Under the pieces are notes generated by a model. It saw only the letters and a program-made list of their open reading frames with translations. It had not been told where the DNA came from and did not search any database. Position numbers and translations under genes: made by a program. From Anaerospora hongkongensis (GTDB lineage Bacteria; Bacillota; Negativicutes; Sporomusales; DSM-15969), in the NCBI RefSeq assembly GCF_004339805.1, contig NZ_SLUI01000018.1, positions 30,964 to 94,963 of the forward strand: 64,000 nucleotides of DNA, written 5' to 3'. The first letter of the stretch is position 1, and each line of letters begins with the position of its first letter. Shown piece after piece: positions 26,194-34,295 of the stretch.

Positions 26194-26952
26194 ATGTATG
26201 ATGCCATTATTTTGGCGGGCGGGGAAACTACCAAACATCTTAGTCCGTTTTCGGTACAGCCATTCGAGGCACTGATTGAAATCGCAGGGAAACCAATGGT
26301 TACTTTTGTTGCTGATGCTCTTGCCAAAAGCGGCCAGGTTGAGCGCATTTTTGTTGTCGGTCCTGCCCAGGCTCTACATTCCTGTCAGTTTCCCAAGAAC
26401 ACGGTTATTCTTGAAGGTGGCCGGACAATAATGGAAACAATCAGCCTCGGGGTGGGCGCGCTGGGACACCATAACAAAACGCTGGTGGCCACGGCAGATA
26501 TACCTTTGCTGACACCTGAGTCGGTTAGTCACTTCCTGGCGCAATGCAGCCAGACAGAGGTGGACTTATATTATCCAATTGTTACGGAAGAAATAAACGA
26601 ACGGGCTTATCCCGGTACAAAACGGACCTATGTGCGGTTCCGTGAGGGGACATTTACCGGCGGCAATCTGTTTCTGGTGAACCCTGCGATTGTTCCGCAA
26701 TGCATGGAAGTCGCTGAGCGTATTGTGAGCAACCGGAAAAATCCATTAAAGCTATGTCATATATTAGGCTGGTCTTTTGTTCTTCGCTTTGTGATAGGTC
26801 TGTTAAGCCTGCCTCAAGTGGAAAACAGGGTTTCCCAGCTGCTTAATATACGGGGTGCAGTTATTCAATCGCCTTATGCCGAACTGGGGATTGATGTAGA
26901 TAAACCCAGTGATTATCGACTAGTGCAGTCCGCTTTTTCAGCGAAGCTGTGA
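26194..26952 (+). CDS. MobA-like nucleotidyltransferase family protein
   Basis: 252 residues. The GT-A nucleotidyltransferase start is AIILAGGETTKHLSP, followed by FEALIEIAGKPMVTFV and the metal-binding VATADIPLLTPESV. The usual Arg of the GGxGxR loop is replaced by Lys (GGETTKHL). The C-terminal half (170-252) is less typical, with LGWSFVLRFVIGLLSLP and a terminal GIDVDKPSDYRLV. Related proteins transfer NMP groups to cofactors or sugars, but the substrate here cannot be assigned. A GGGGG run lies upstream of the ATG at 26194. It is co-directional with the regulator and ends in a terminator. Confidence 0.75.
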   Translation: MYDAIILAGGETTKHLSPFSVQPFEALIEIAGKPMVTFVADALAKSGQVERIFVVGPAQALHSCQFPKNTVILEGGRTIMETISLGVGALGHHNKTLVATADIPLLTPESVSHFLAQCSQTEVDLYYPIVTEEINERAYPGTKRTYVRFREGTFTGGNLFLVNPAIVPQCMEVAERIVSNRKNPLKLCHILGWSFVLRFVIGLLSLPQVENRVSQLLNIRGAVIQSPYAELGIDVDKPSDYRLVQSAFSAKL

Positions 26953-26961
26953 GTGAGTAAG

Positions 26962-27029
26962 AAATGAGATTGCCGCTTATTCTACAAGAATTTGGCTGTA
27001 GAATACTGCGTCTGGTGATCTCATTTTTT
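26962..27029 (+). terminator. Branched terminator
   Basis: AAATGAGAT (26962-26970) pairs with ATCTCATTT (27018-27026) around an inner ATTCTACA/TGTAGAAT hairpin; a T run follows. Confidence 0.7.
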
Positions 27030-27140
27030 CATAGATTCGTTTTGGTAAAGAAGGATTTGCCTTATTTGCAGAGAATCTGAATAAAAATGTTTTTTTGAGG
27101 GAAAATGTTCGGGATTCCCAGTTTGTGCGGGAGGATTACT

Positions 27141-27962
27141 ATGGAAAAAATTCGTCGTGTTGAGCGGGTGGTTGCACTTACAAAGTTGTTGGTGGACAGA
27201 CCGTATTATTTATTCCCCTTAGGGCACTTTAGTGATTTATTTGGCATTGCCAAATCAACATTAAGTGAAGATCTTTTATCGGTGAAAAATGCCTTAAAGC
27301 AGTTTGGCCTGGGCGCACTGGAGACTGTTGCCGGAGCAGCTGGTGGAGTGCGTTTTATTCCTTTTCGTGAAGGCTTGCAGGCAAACGGCATTCTTGAAGA
27401 AATTTCAACTCGCCTGGCTACACCGGACCGGATTATTGCAGGCGGCTTTTTATATATGTCCGATATTTTGTTTGATTGGCATTTAGTAGTCCAGTTAGGT
27501 GAAATTTTTATGACCCGCTTTGCTCATGCGGAGCCGGATTATATTATGACTGTGGAAACAAAAGGAATACCGCTGGCGATGATGGTTGCCAGAGCCTTCA
27601 ACAAGCCGCTGGTCATTGTGCGACGGGGCAGCAAGGTAACGGAGGGGTCGGCAGTCAGTATTAATTACGTTACGGGCTCATCCAAACGCATTCAGACCAT
27701 GTCTTTGCCCAAACGGGCCATACATCCGGGATCAAAAGTACTGGTTATTGATGATTTTATGAAAGCTGGCGGAACTGCCCGCGGCATGATTGATCTAGCT
27801 AATGAAGTAGGCGGTATTGTGGTTGGGACAGGCGTACTGGTAGCAACTGCGCAGCCGCAGCCCAAATTAGTGGATGATTTTATGACATTATTAATCTTGG
27901 ATGAGGTAGATGAGCATACTAAGAAAGTCACAATCCGTCCGGTGTTAGACGGCCTCCGATAA
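27141..27962 (+). CDS. purR: Purine operon repressor PurR (Gram-positive type)
   Basis: 273 residues. The N-terminal winged helix (KIRRVERVVALTKLLVDRPY, FGIAKSTLSEDL) is followed by a phosphoribosyltransferase-like domain (about 75-270) with ETKGIPLAMMVARAFN and the PRPP-binding loop VLVIDDFMKAGGTARG. In Bacillus PurR represses purine genes and is released by PRPP. GGGAGG sits before the ATG at 27141; an upstream in-frame ATG at 27105 has no ribosome site. The last four codons (D-G-L-R) and the TAA stop coincide with the head of the composite repeat, see separate entry. The neighbour ispE and downstream glmU-prs are as in other Firmicutes. Confidence 0.93.
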   Translation: MEKIRRVERVVALTKLLVDRPYYLFPLGHFSDLFGIAKSTLSEDLLSVKNALKQFGLGALETVAGAAGGVRFIPFREGLQANGILEEISTRLATPDRIIAGGFLYMSDILFDWHLVVQLGEIFMTRFAHAEPDYIMTVETKGIPLAMMVARAFNKPLVIVRRGSKVTEGSAVSINYVTGSSKRIQTMSLPKRAIHPGSKVLVIDDFMKAGGTARGMIDLANEVGGIVVGTGVLVATAQPQPKLVDDFMTLLILDEVDEHTKKVTIRPVLDGLR

Positions 27963-28235
27963 GGCCCCATCTGAGGGGCGGCCATCGATAAGGCTCCATC
28001 TGTGTTGTACCCGTAAAGGGTAAGCCGAAGTTCTAAGGCACTAAAGTGCCAAGAACTTCGCATTTGCCGGGGGCTCCGCGATCCTCACCGTACGCCCATG
28101 TACGCCTCCGGTCGCGAAGCCCCCGGTGCCTAGCATCTGGAGCCTTCTCGAAGGCCTGGGCTTGACGGCATAGGGATAACGGGGAACGAGGGCTTGTGGC
28201 AGTTTACGATGGATGGCTCCCCTGCGGGGTGCACA
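27948..28235 (+). repeat. Composite stop-codon repeat, copy B (after purR)
   Basis: Modules in order: head GACGGCC...GATAAGGC (here duplicated, 27948-28003), ACCC-GTAAA-GGGT hairpin, GAAGTTCTAAGGCACT/AGTGCCAAGAACTTC hairpin (28027-28059), a variable long hairpin with stem CCGGGGGCTCCGCGA/TCGCGAAGCCCCCGG, GCCTAGCATCTGG, and the end block GGCTCCCCTGCGGGGTGCAC. The purR stop TAA lies in the first head unit. After the end block, 28252-28267 holds an inverted fragment (TAGTACTTCGGCTTAC) of the second module. Confidence 0.85.
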
Positions 28236-28266
28236 GCAAGACGTGGCTGGTAGTACTTCGGCTTAC

Positions 28267-28305
28267 TTGTCATAGCGACGCGGCAATCTCATCTTTAGCC
28301 TCGTG
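28267..28305 (+). repeat. Shared flank module, truncated copy
   Basis: TTGTCAT then AGCGACGCGGCAATCTCATC and TTTAGCCTCGTG; the same module is fuller at 29913. The rest of the gap to 28427 shows no gene. Confidence 0.6.
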
Positions 28306-28427
28306 CAATTGGGTTAGCTTAGTAGAAGCAAGAGAATAGATCTTTTGCTTCTTTTCTGTATATCGGATTATTTGCCGCAAGGCGAGGGATATTAGAATAA
28401 TTGTAAACGTTTTGGAGGGCATTTTAG

Positions 28428-29639
28428 GTGAAAACTACTGTTACGCTGGCCGATGTAAAAGATGCGCGGGAAGCACTTAGCAAGATCGTACACAATACCC
28501 CGTTAGACCGCAGTCATACCTTTAGCGCGATGACTGGTAAGGAAGTCTATCTTAAGCTGGAGAATCTACAAAAAACAGGTTCGTTCAAAATCCGCGGAGC
28601 TTATAATAAAATTCGGTTATTGACAGCTGAGGAAAAGGCAAAGGGCGTAATCGCTGCTTCAGCGGGTAATCACGCACAGGGAGTGGCTTATGCAGCAACT
28701 GCAGCCGGCATTAAAGCCACTATTGTTATGCCTGAGGCGGCGCCGCTGGCAAAGATAATGGCTACCCGGGGTTATGGAGCGGAAGTTGCGCTGGCAGGCA
28801 GTATTTATGATGAAGCTTATCAAAGAGCTGTTCAGATTCAGGAAGACTCAGGACAAACCTTTATTCATGCGTTTAATGATTTATCCGTTATTGCCGGACA
28901 GGGAACGATAGGTCTGGAGATTCTCGAGGCTCTTCCTGATGTGTCGGCAATAGTCGTGCCGATTGGCGGCGGCGGATTAATAGCCGGGGTTGCCGCAGCC
29001 GTCAAAGAAGCTGCGCCGCATGTCAAAGTGTATGGGGTACAGGCGGCAGGTGCGCCTGCAATGTATATTTCTAAGCAGGCTCATACGGTAAAGGCTACTC
29101 CCGATGCGGTGACCATGGCCGATGGAATTGCGGTAAAAGTGCCGGGAGATTTAACATTTCCTGTTATCGATAAATATGTCGATGATATTGTTGTCGTAGA
29201 TGATGAAAATACTGCCAGCACCATTCTTATGCTGCTGGAGAGAGCTAAATTGATGGTTGAGGGTGCAGGAGCGGTTAGTCTGGCAGCCGTACTCCAGAAT
29301 CTTATCCCTGTTACCGGCAAGGTAGTAAGTGTCATTTCCGGTGGTAATATTGATGTTAACTTTATATCGAGGATTATCGAACGGGGCTTGGTGAAAGCAG
29401 GCCGGAGAATTAAAATCAGTACCCATGTTTTGGACCGTCCCGGCTCTCTGCAGCGCTTATTAGCCGTTATTGCTAAGCTTAACGCCAATGTAATTAATAT
29501 CTACCATGACCGCATAGAACGTAATGTGCCATTGGGGCAGTCTGTAGTGGAAATCAGCCTGGAGACCCGGGATGCCTTGCATTCGGATGAGATTATTATG
29601 GGGTTGAGGCGGGAAGGATACCACGTCGACATGATTTAG
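28428..29639 (+). CDS. Threonine ammonia-lyase (TdcB/IlvA type) with ACT domain
   Basis: 403 residues. This PLP enzyme converts threonine to 2-oxobutanoate and ammonia. The PLP lysine motif is KTGSFKIRGAYNK near 50-62, the serine loop SAGNHAQGVA near 79 and the glycine loop PIGGGGLIAG near 184. The C-terminal ACT-like domain (about 330-403, STHVLDRPGSLQRLL) is a single regulatory module, as in the 400-residue class rather than the 510-residue biosynthetic IlvA. The GTG at 28428 follows GGAGGG. It occupies the place between purR and glmU that spoVG has in Bacillus. Its TAG stop is the first bases of repeat copy C. Confidence 0.9.
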   Translation: MKTTVTLADVKDAREALSKIVHNTPLDRSHTFSAMTGKEVYLKLENLQKTGSFKIRGAYNKIRLLTAEEKAKGVIAASAGNHAQGVAYAATAAGIKATIVMPEAAPLAKIMATRGYGAEVALAGSIYDEAYQRAVQIQEDSGQTFIHAFNDLSVIAGQGTIGLEILEALPDVSAIVVPIGGGGLIAGVAAAVKEAAPHVKVYGVQAAGAPAMYISKQAHTVKATPDAVTMADGIAVKVPGDLTFPVIDKYVDDIVVVDDENTASTILMLLERAKLMVEGAGAVSLAAVLQNLIPVTGKVVSVISGGNIDVNFISRIIERGLVKAGRRIKISTHVLDRPGSLQRLLAVIAKLNANVINIYHDRIERNVPLGQSVVEISLETRDALHSDEIIMGLRREGYHVDMI

Positions 29640-29897
29640 AGGGACGGCCGCCGATAAGGCACCATCTGCGTTGTACCCGTAAAGGGTAAGCCGAAGTTCT
29701 AAGGCACTGAAGTGCCAAGAACTTCGCATTTGGGGGCAAGGGCGCGAGCTTGCCGTACCCCATGTACTGTCTTCGCTCGCTTCCTCGGCCTTCCTAGCAG
29801 CTGAACCTTTCTCACCAGCCTAAGCTTGTCGGCGGGGGAGACGGGGAACGCGGGCTTGTGGCAGTTAGCGATGTATGGCTCCCCTGCGGGGTGCACA
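29638..29897 (+). repeat. Composite stop-codon repeat, copy C (after threonine ammonia-lyase)
   Basis: AGAGGGACGG head starts on the second base of the TAG stop. Then GCCGATAAGGCACC, ACCCGTAAAGGGT, the GAAGTTCT...AGAACTTC hairpin, a partly decayed variable hairpin beginning GGGGGCAAGGGCGCGAGC, CCTAGCAGCTG, and the end block CTCCCCTGCGGGGTGCACA. The head GCACC can pair with the GGTGC of the end block. Confidence 0.85.
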
Positions 29898-29912
29898 GTG
29901 ATTCGGTGTACT

Positions 29913-29963
29913 TTGTCATTGCGAGGAGCATAGCGACGCGGCAATCTCATCTTTAGCCTCGTG
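29913..29963 (+). repeat. Shared flank module (CATTGCGAGG...CGGCAATCTC type)
   Basis: TTGTCATTGCGAGGAGCATA, then GCGACGCGGCAATCTCATC. Sequences of this kind recur in many bacterial genomes as short dispersed repeats. The remaining bases to 30132 show no gene. Confidence 0.6.
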
Positions 29964-30132
29964 GCTAGAACCTATTGGACAACTTTGGTTTAAAATTGGC
30001 GTAATTCCGGCTGTTTCGACAGGATGGAAAAATTTGTAGGCAATTATTTTAAAATAAACAAAGGAAATTACTATATTATGTCGAAACAAATTGTTTTGTG
30101 TATACAAGCTTTGTTAGACAGGAGGTACAGTC

Positions 30133-31503
30133 ATGGCAGATGTCGTTTCGCTTGTTTTGGCGGCGGGAAAAGGCACGCGCATGAAATCATCATTGCCCAA
30201 GGTGCTTCACCGTGTCGGTGGAAAGCCTATGGTGCAGCATGTGCTGGATGCGGCTGAAATTGCCGGAGCAACAAGAAATATTGTGGTAATAGGGTTTGGC
30301 GCCGAACGTGTTCGTGAAGAAGTTGGCGGTCAGGCCGATTTTGTCGTTCAGGCTGAGCAGCTTGGCACCGGACATGCTGTAATGCAGGCAAAAGAACTGT
30401 TAGCTGGTTACAGCGGTACAGTAATGGTACTGTGCGGTGACACGCCATTACTGGAAGGTTCGATGCTGGGCAAACTGATTGATGCCCACCGGGAAAAACA
30501 GGCGGTCGCCACGGTGCTTACAGCTCATATGCCTGATCCGCAGGGATACGGGCGGGTTATTCGCGATGAGCAAGGTCAAGTCGTGAAAATCGTTGAGCAA
30601 AAAGACGCTTCTGCTGAAGAACTGCTGGTAGCTGAAGTGAATACCGGCATTTATTGTTTTGAATGCCAGGACTTGTTTGCGGCATTAGCAGGAATCACCT
30701 GCACCAATGCGCAGGGTGAATATTACCTGACGGATGTTATTGGCCTCTTGGTGAAAGAAGGCTCCCCGGTCTGGGCGACTGCAGCTGCCAATTACCAGCA
30801 AACGCTGGGAATTAATTCGCGGGTGCAATTAGCAGAAGCAGAAAAAATACTGCGTCACCGTAAATTGACCGAGCTAATGGATAACGGCGTCACCATTATG
30901 GATACAGCCAGTACGTTTGTAGACCGTGATGTGGTGATCGGTGCCGATACAGTCATTTATCCGTTTACCTGGCTGGAGGGTGCTACGACTATTGGCAGCA
31001 ATTGCTCAATTGGGCCCAATACACGTGTTGCCGATACGACCATTGGCGACAATGTAAACCTCCAATTTACTTATGCTCATGAATGCACGATCGCCGATGA
31101 CGTTACAGTCGGACCTTATGTTCATTTGCGACCGAAAACAGTCCTTTCCCAGGGTGTTAAAGTGGGTAATTTTGTTGAAGTTAAAAACACAATTGTCGGG
31201 GAAAAGAGCAAGATTCCCCATTTAAGCTATATTGGCGACACCGATATGGGGTCGGGAGTCAATATTGGCTCAGGTACGATTACGGTCAACTATGACGGTA
31301 AAAAGAAGTACCGCACAACCATTGAGGATAATGCCTTTATTGGTTGCAATACGAATTTAGTGGCACCGGTAACGGTAGGCAAGAATGCGTATGTTGCTGC
31401 CGGTTCGACCATTACCAAGCATGTGCCGCCCGAATCGCTGGGCGTCGCCCGGGCCCGCCAGGCTAATCTTGAAGGCTGGGTCAAACGACAAAAGAAGGAA
31501 TAG
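30133..31503 (+). CDS. glmU: Bifunctional UDP-GlcNAc pyrophosphorylase / glucosamine-1-phosphate acetyltransferase
   Basis: 456 residues, standard GlmU length; last two steps of UDP-GlcNAc synthesis for peptidoglycan. The uridylyltransferase half (1-230) has LVLAAGKGTRMKSSLPKVLH and QLGTGHAVMQA and LCGDTPLL. The acetyltransferase half (about 250-456) is a left-handed beta helix with hexapeptide repeats and the active-site region VNYDGKKKYRTTIEDNAFIG. AGGAGG lies before the ATG at 30133. It is followed by prs after 15 bases, the conserved Firmicute pair. Confidence 0.96.
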   Translation: MADVVSLVLAAGKGTRMKSSLPKVLHRVGGKPMVQHVLDAAEIAGATRNIVVIGFGAERVREEVGGQADFVVQAEQLGTGHAVMQAKELLAGYSGTVMVLCGDTPLLEGSMLGKLIDAHREKQAVATVLTAHMPDPQGYGRVIRDEQGQVVKIVEQKDASAEELLVAEVNTGIYCFECQDLFAALAGITCTNAQGEYYLTDVIGLLVKEGSPVWATAAANYQQTLGINSRVQLAEAEKILRHRKLTELMDNGVTIMDTASTFVDRDVVIGADTVIYPFTWLEGATTIGSNCSIGPNTRVADTTIGDNVNLQFTYAHECTIADDVTVGPYVHLRPKTVLSQGVKVGNFVEVKNTIVGEKSKIPHLSYIGDTDMGSGVNIGSGTITVNYDGKKKYRTTIEDNAFIGCNTNLVAPVTVGKNAYVAAGSTITKHVPPESLGVARARQANLEGWVKRQKKE

Positions 31504-31518
31504 GGAGGCATTAACCAA

Positions 31519-32472
31519 ATGACATTTGAAGACGGCAAGAAATTAAGAATATTTACCGGCAACGCCCATCCGGCGCTTGCTGAAGAGATAGCAGCTTATC
31601 TGGGCCTTAAAGTCGGCAACGCTTTTGTTGGCCGCTTTAATAATGGTGAAGCTCAGGTTATGATTGATGAAAGCGTTCGCGGTAAGGATGTTTTTGTCAT
31701 TCAGCCAACCAGTAATCCCGTAAATGATAATATTATGGAATTGCTCATTATGGTAGATGCGCTGAAGCGCGCTTCTGCCCGTCATATAACAGCAGTTATT
31801 CCTTACTATGGATATGCCCGCCAGGACCGCAAAACCCGTGGCCGTGAACCGATTTCGGCAAAGCTGGTGGCAGATTTATTGAGTACTGCCGGAGTAACCC
31901 GGGTAGTAACAATGGATCTTCACGCCGGGCAGATTCAGGGCTTCTTTGACGTGCCTGTGGATCATCTGTTTGGTGTTCCTATCCTGGCCGAGTACATCGC
32001 CTCGAAAAAAATGGAAGATATTATTGTCGTATCCCCTGATCTGGGCGGGGTAACCCGTGCCAGACAATTAGCCGACAGGCTGGAAGCTCCGATCGCGATT
32101 ATTGAGAAACGCCGTCCTCAGCCTGGTGTAGCTGAAGTCATGAATTTGATCGGCAGCGTTGAAGGCAAAACCGCTATTTTAATTGATGATATTGTTGATA
32201 CGGCAGGATCACTGGTAGAGGGTGCCAAGGCTCTTGAGCGCTTCGGTGCGAAACAGGTTTTTGCGTGCTGTACGCATGCAGTGCTTAGCAATCCTGCTAT
32301 AGAACGCATTGAGAAATCAAATATCGCGGAAATTATCGTTACGAATACAATTCCTGTTCCGCCTGAAAAGCGTACTCCCAAGATGAAAGTATTGTCTGTA
32401 GCGCCGCTGTTTGGCGAGGCTATTATCCGGATTTATACGGATGTATCTGTAAGCAAACTCTTCGACGATTAA
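31519..32472 (+). CDS. prs: Ribose-phosphate pyrophosphokinase
   Basis: 317 residues; makes PRPP from ribose-5-phosphate and ATP. Visible motifs are [20 protein letters not shown], the flexible loop [17 protein letters not shown] near 98, the metal-binding [18 protein letters not shown] near 133-150 and the PRPP loop [14 protein letters not shown] near 219. All are intact. GGAGG precedes the ATG. Its product is the effector of PurR encoded nearby. The stop codon TAA is at 32470-32472 and repeat copy D starts on its last base. Confidence 0.96.
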   Translation: MTFEDGKKLRIFTGNAHPALAEEIAAYLGLKVGNAFVGRFNNGEAQVMIDESVRGKDVFVIQPTSNPVNDNIMELLIMVDALKRASARHITAVIPYYGYARQDRKTRGREPISAKLVADLLSTAGVTRVVTMDLHAGQIQGFFDVPVDHLFGVPILAEYIASKKMEDIIVVSPDLGGVTRARQLADRLEAPIAIIEKRRPQPGVAEVMNLIGSVEGKTAILIDDIVDTAGSLVEGAKALERFGAKQVFACCTHAVLSNPAIERIEKSNIAEIIVTNTIPVPPEKRTPKMKVLSVAPLFGEAIIRIYTDVSVSKLFDD

Positions 32473-32732
32473 GAGGGACGGCCGCCGATAAGGCACCATC
32501 TGCGTTGTACCCGTAAAGGGTAAGCCGAAGTTCTAAGGCACTAAAGTGCCAAGAACTTCGCATTTGGGGGCAAAGAGATGAGCTTGCCGTACCGTCGCTG
32601 TACTGTCTTCACTCACCTCTTTGCCCCCGCCTAGCAGCTGGAACCTTCTCGACGGCCTGAGCTTGGCGTCAGGGGTGACGGGGAACGAAACCTCTGGCGT
32701 TTGGTGTGGTAGTCTCCCCTGAGGGGTGCACA
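32472..32732 (+). repeat. Composite stop-codon repeat, copy D (after prs)
   Basis: Complete copy. Head AGAGGGACGGCCGCCGATAA, ACCCGTAAAGGGT hairpin, GAAGTTCT...AGAACTTC hairpin, variable hairpin with stem GGGGGCAAAGAGATGAG/CTCACCTCTTTGCCCCC (16 of 17 pairs), inner GTAC...GTAC, CGCCTAGCAGCTGGAACC and end block CTCCCCTGAGGGGTGCACA. Confidence 0.88.
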
Positions 32733-32752
32733 ATTATTTTATGCCCTTTGCG

Positions 32753-32791
32753 GCTGCTGCTTAGTCCGGTAGGGCTTGGCAGCAGCTTTTT
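32753..32791 (+). terminator. Terminator after repeat D
   Basis: GCTGCTGC (32753-32760) pairs with GCAGCAGC (32779-32786), followed by TTTTT; probably ends glmU-prs transcription. Confidence 0.65.
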
Positions 32792-32850
32792 GGCATATGC
32801 TGGTGTATACTATAGGTATGTGATGCTCTTTTTTAAGGGAGGATACGCTA

Positions 32851-33477
32851 ATGTACATTGGCCGTGCAGTGGAAGCTGATGTGAAAGCGATTGCCGCTTT
32901 GTTTACGGTATGCTTTTATGACAGTGTTATTCATCATTGCGGCAGGCTGCCCAGGCCTCAGGCGATGGAAGATGTTTTTTCACTGGTGTTCCAGGCCGAA
33001 CCGGAGGCGGCTTTTGTCGCTAAAAATGCTGAAGGCACGATCATGGGGTATTGTTTTGCGCCGACGCGGCTTTCGAGACTGTGGCGGCTGGCCATTACCG
33101 GCGGGCATGTGGTTAAGTGGGCTTGGCGCTGGCTTAGCGGTCAGTATGGTTTTGGCTTTCGGCCAGTGACGGTTATTATCCTCAATAAAGCGGCTTTTTT
33201 GCATTCCAGCCTAATACCAGCCCAGGCGGCGGATGCCCGTATTTTATCGATTGCGGTTCAGCCTGACGCCCGAGGTCAGGGCGCAGCTCAGGCTTTGCTT
33301 GATCAAGCACTTGTCTATTTTCAGTCCCGCCAGGTAAAGCGGGTGCGGCTCGAGGTACGTCCTGATAACCTGCCTGCAGTTCGTATTTATGAAAAGGCGG
33401 GATTTTACCCCGGTGGAACAACAACTGATTCACAAGGAGACTGGCTTATCATGTATAGAGAAATGAGGCAATGCTGA
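32851..33477 (+). CDS. GNAT-family N-acetyltransferase
   Basis: 208 residues. The acetyl-CoA signature is ILSIAVQPDARGQGAAQALLDQA (about 130-152) with the RGQGAA loop, and the C-terminal PDNLPAVRIYEKAGF is typical of GNAT. The N-terminal half has Trp/Arg-rich stretches of unknown role. The acceptor cannot be named. GGGAGG lies upstream of the ATG at 32851. The stop overlaps the ATG of the next gene (ATGA type), so it is coupled to the polysaccharide deacetylase and pth. Confidence 0.82.
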   Translation: MYIGRAVEADVKAIAALFTVCFYDSVIHHCGRLPRPQAMEDVFSLVFQAEPEAAFVAKNAEGTIMGYCFAPTRLSRLWRLAITGGHVVKWAWRWLSGQYGFGFRPVTVIILNKAAFLHSSLIPAQAADARILSIAVQPDARGQGAAQALLDQALVYFQSRQVKRVRLEVRPDNLPAVRIYEKAGFYPGGTTTDSQGDWLIMYREMRQC

Positions 33478-34295
33478 TGGGGGATCTCAGCCTGCGGCTT
33501 ATTACGATGCTGGGCTTGCTGACGGCTTTGGTGATTACCGGCCTGGTTTTGGATTATCTGCATATCCTGCGGCGGCCTGTACGGATTGGTTTTTGGGGTG
33601 CCCTGGTCGGTATCGGCATAGGATCAATCCTGACTTATAATGCGCTTTTACCGGATAATCACTTTTATGGTAAGGTTTTTACCGGTATTAAAACAGATCA
33701 AAAAGTAGTTGCCCTTACTTTCGATGATGGCCCTTATCCGCCGTATACCAATCAGATTCTGGATATTTTGCGGGAATATCAAATTCCAGCGACATTTTTT
33801 CTCATCGGCCAAAATGCGGAGAAACATCCGGAACTGGTGAGGCAGATTGCAGCTGAAGGGCATCAATTAGGCAATCATACTTATCAGCATGTTGATCTGC
33901 TGACGGTCGGCCGGAAGAAAAGTGAAGAAGAGATTGACCGCACCAATCGTATCGTGGAGGATATTACCGGTATTAAAATGTCGATTATCCGCCCTCCCCA
34001 CGGATTCCGCGATCCTTTGGTAATGGAAGTCATGGCAGAAAAACAGCTGGAAGTGGTTGAGTGGTCAGTTATGGCTCGTGACTGGACGAATCCGGGAGTC
34101 GATACCATTGTTAACCGGGTTGTCAGCAGGGTACAAAACGGCTCGATTATCTTACTGCACGATGGTGATGGTATTGCCTCGCAAGCATCGCGGGCTCAGA
34201 CCGTGGAGGCGACCCGGCATATTATTCTGGCCCTGGCAGCTAAGGGGTATAAATTTGTTACGGTGAGCGAGATTGTCAAGAAACAGGAGGATTAA
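33477..34295 (+). CDS. Membrane-anchored polysaccharide deacetylase (NodB homology, CE4)
   Basis: 272 residues from the ATG at 33477 (GAGG 8 bases upstream); an ATG at 33471 is the alternative. Two hydrophobic segments (about 8-28 and 38-58) anchor it; the NodB domain follows (about 75-265): LTFDDGPYPPYT with the catalytic Asp pair, GNHTYQHVDL with the metal-binding His pair, RPPHGFRDP, and LLHDG near 220. It should remove N-acetyl groups from a peptidoglycan-like or exopolysaccharide substrate outside the membrane. Spore formers use such enzymes for muramic lactam or wall modification, but this one is not specifically PdaA-like by eye. Confidence 0.88.
   Translation: MGDLSLRLITMLGLLTALVITGLVLDYLHILRRPVRIGFWGALVGIGIGSILTYNALLPDNHFYGKVFTGIKTDQKVVALTFDDGPYPPYTNQILDILREYQIPATFFLIGQNAEKHPELVRQIAAEGHQLGNHTYQHVDLLTVGRKKSEEEIDRTNRIVEDITGIKMSIIRPPHGFRDPLVMEVMAEKQLEVVEWSVMARDWTNPGVDTIVNRVVSRVQNGSIILLHDGDGIASQASRAQTVEATRHIILALAAKGYKFVTVSEIVKKQED

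Noticed and set aside
27692..28063. Recurrent short ORFs (MRSSWHFSALELRLTLYGYN...) on the minus strand at repeat copies B and C, and a similar plus-strand one at the inverted copy A
   Set aside because: They are translations of the conserved repeat hairpin on its reverse strand and have no ribosome sites; the similarity reflects the DNA repeat, not a protein family.
27961..28312. CRISPR array suggested by repeated hairpins in the intergenic regions
   Set aside because: There are no regularly spaced direct repeats with unique spacers; the repeats are single dispersed copies with several different hairpins.
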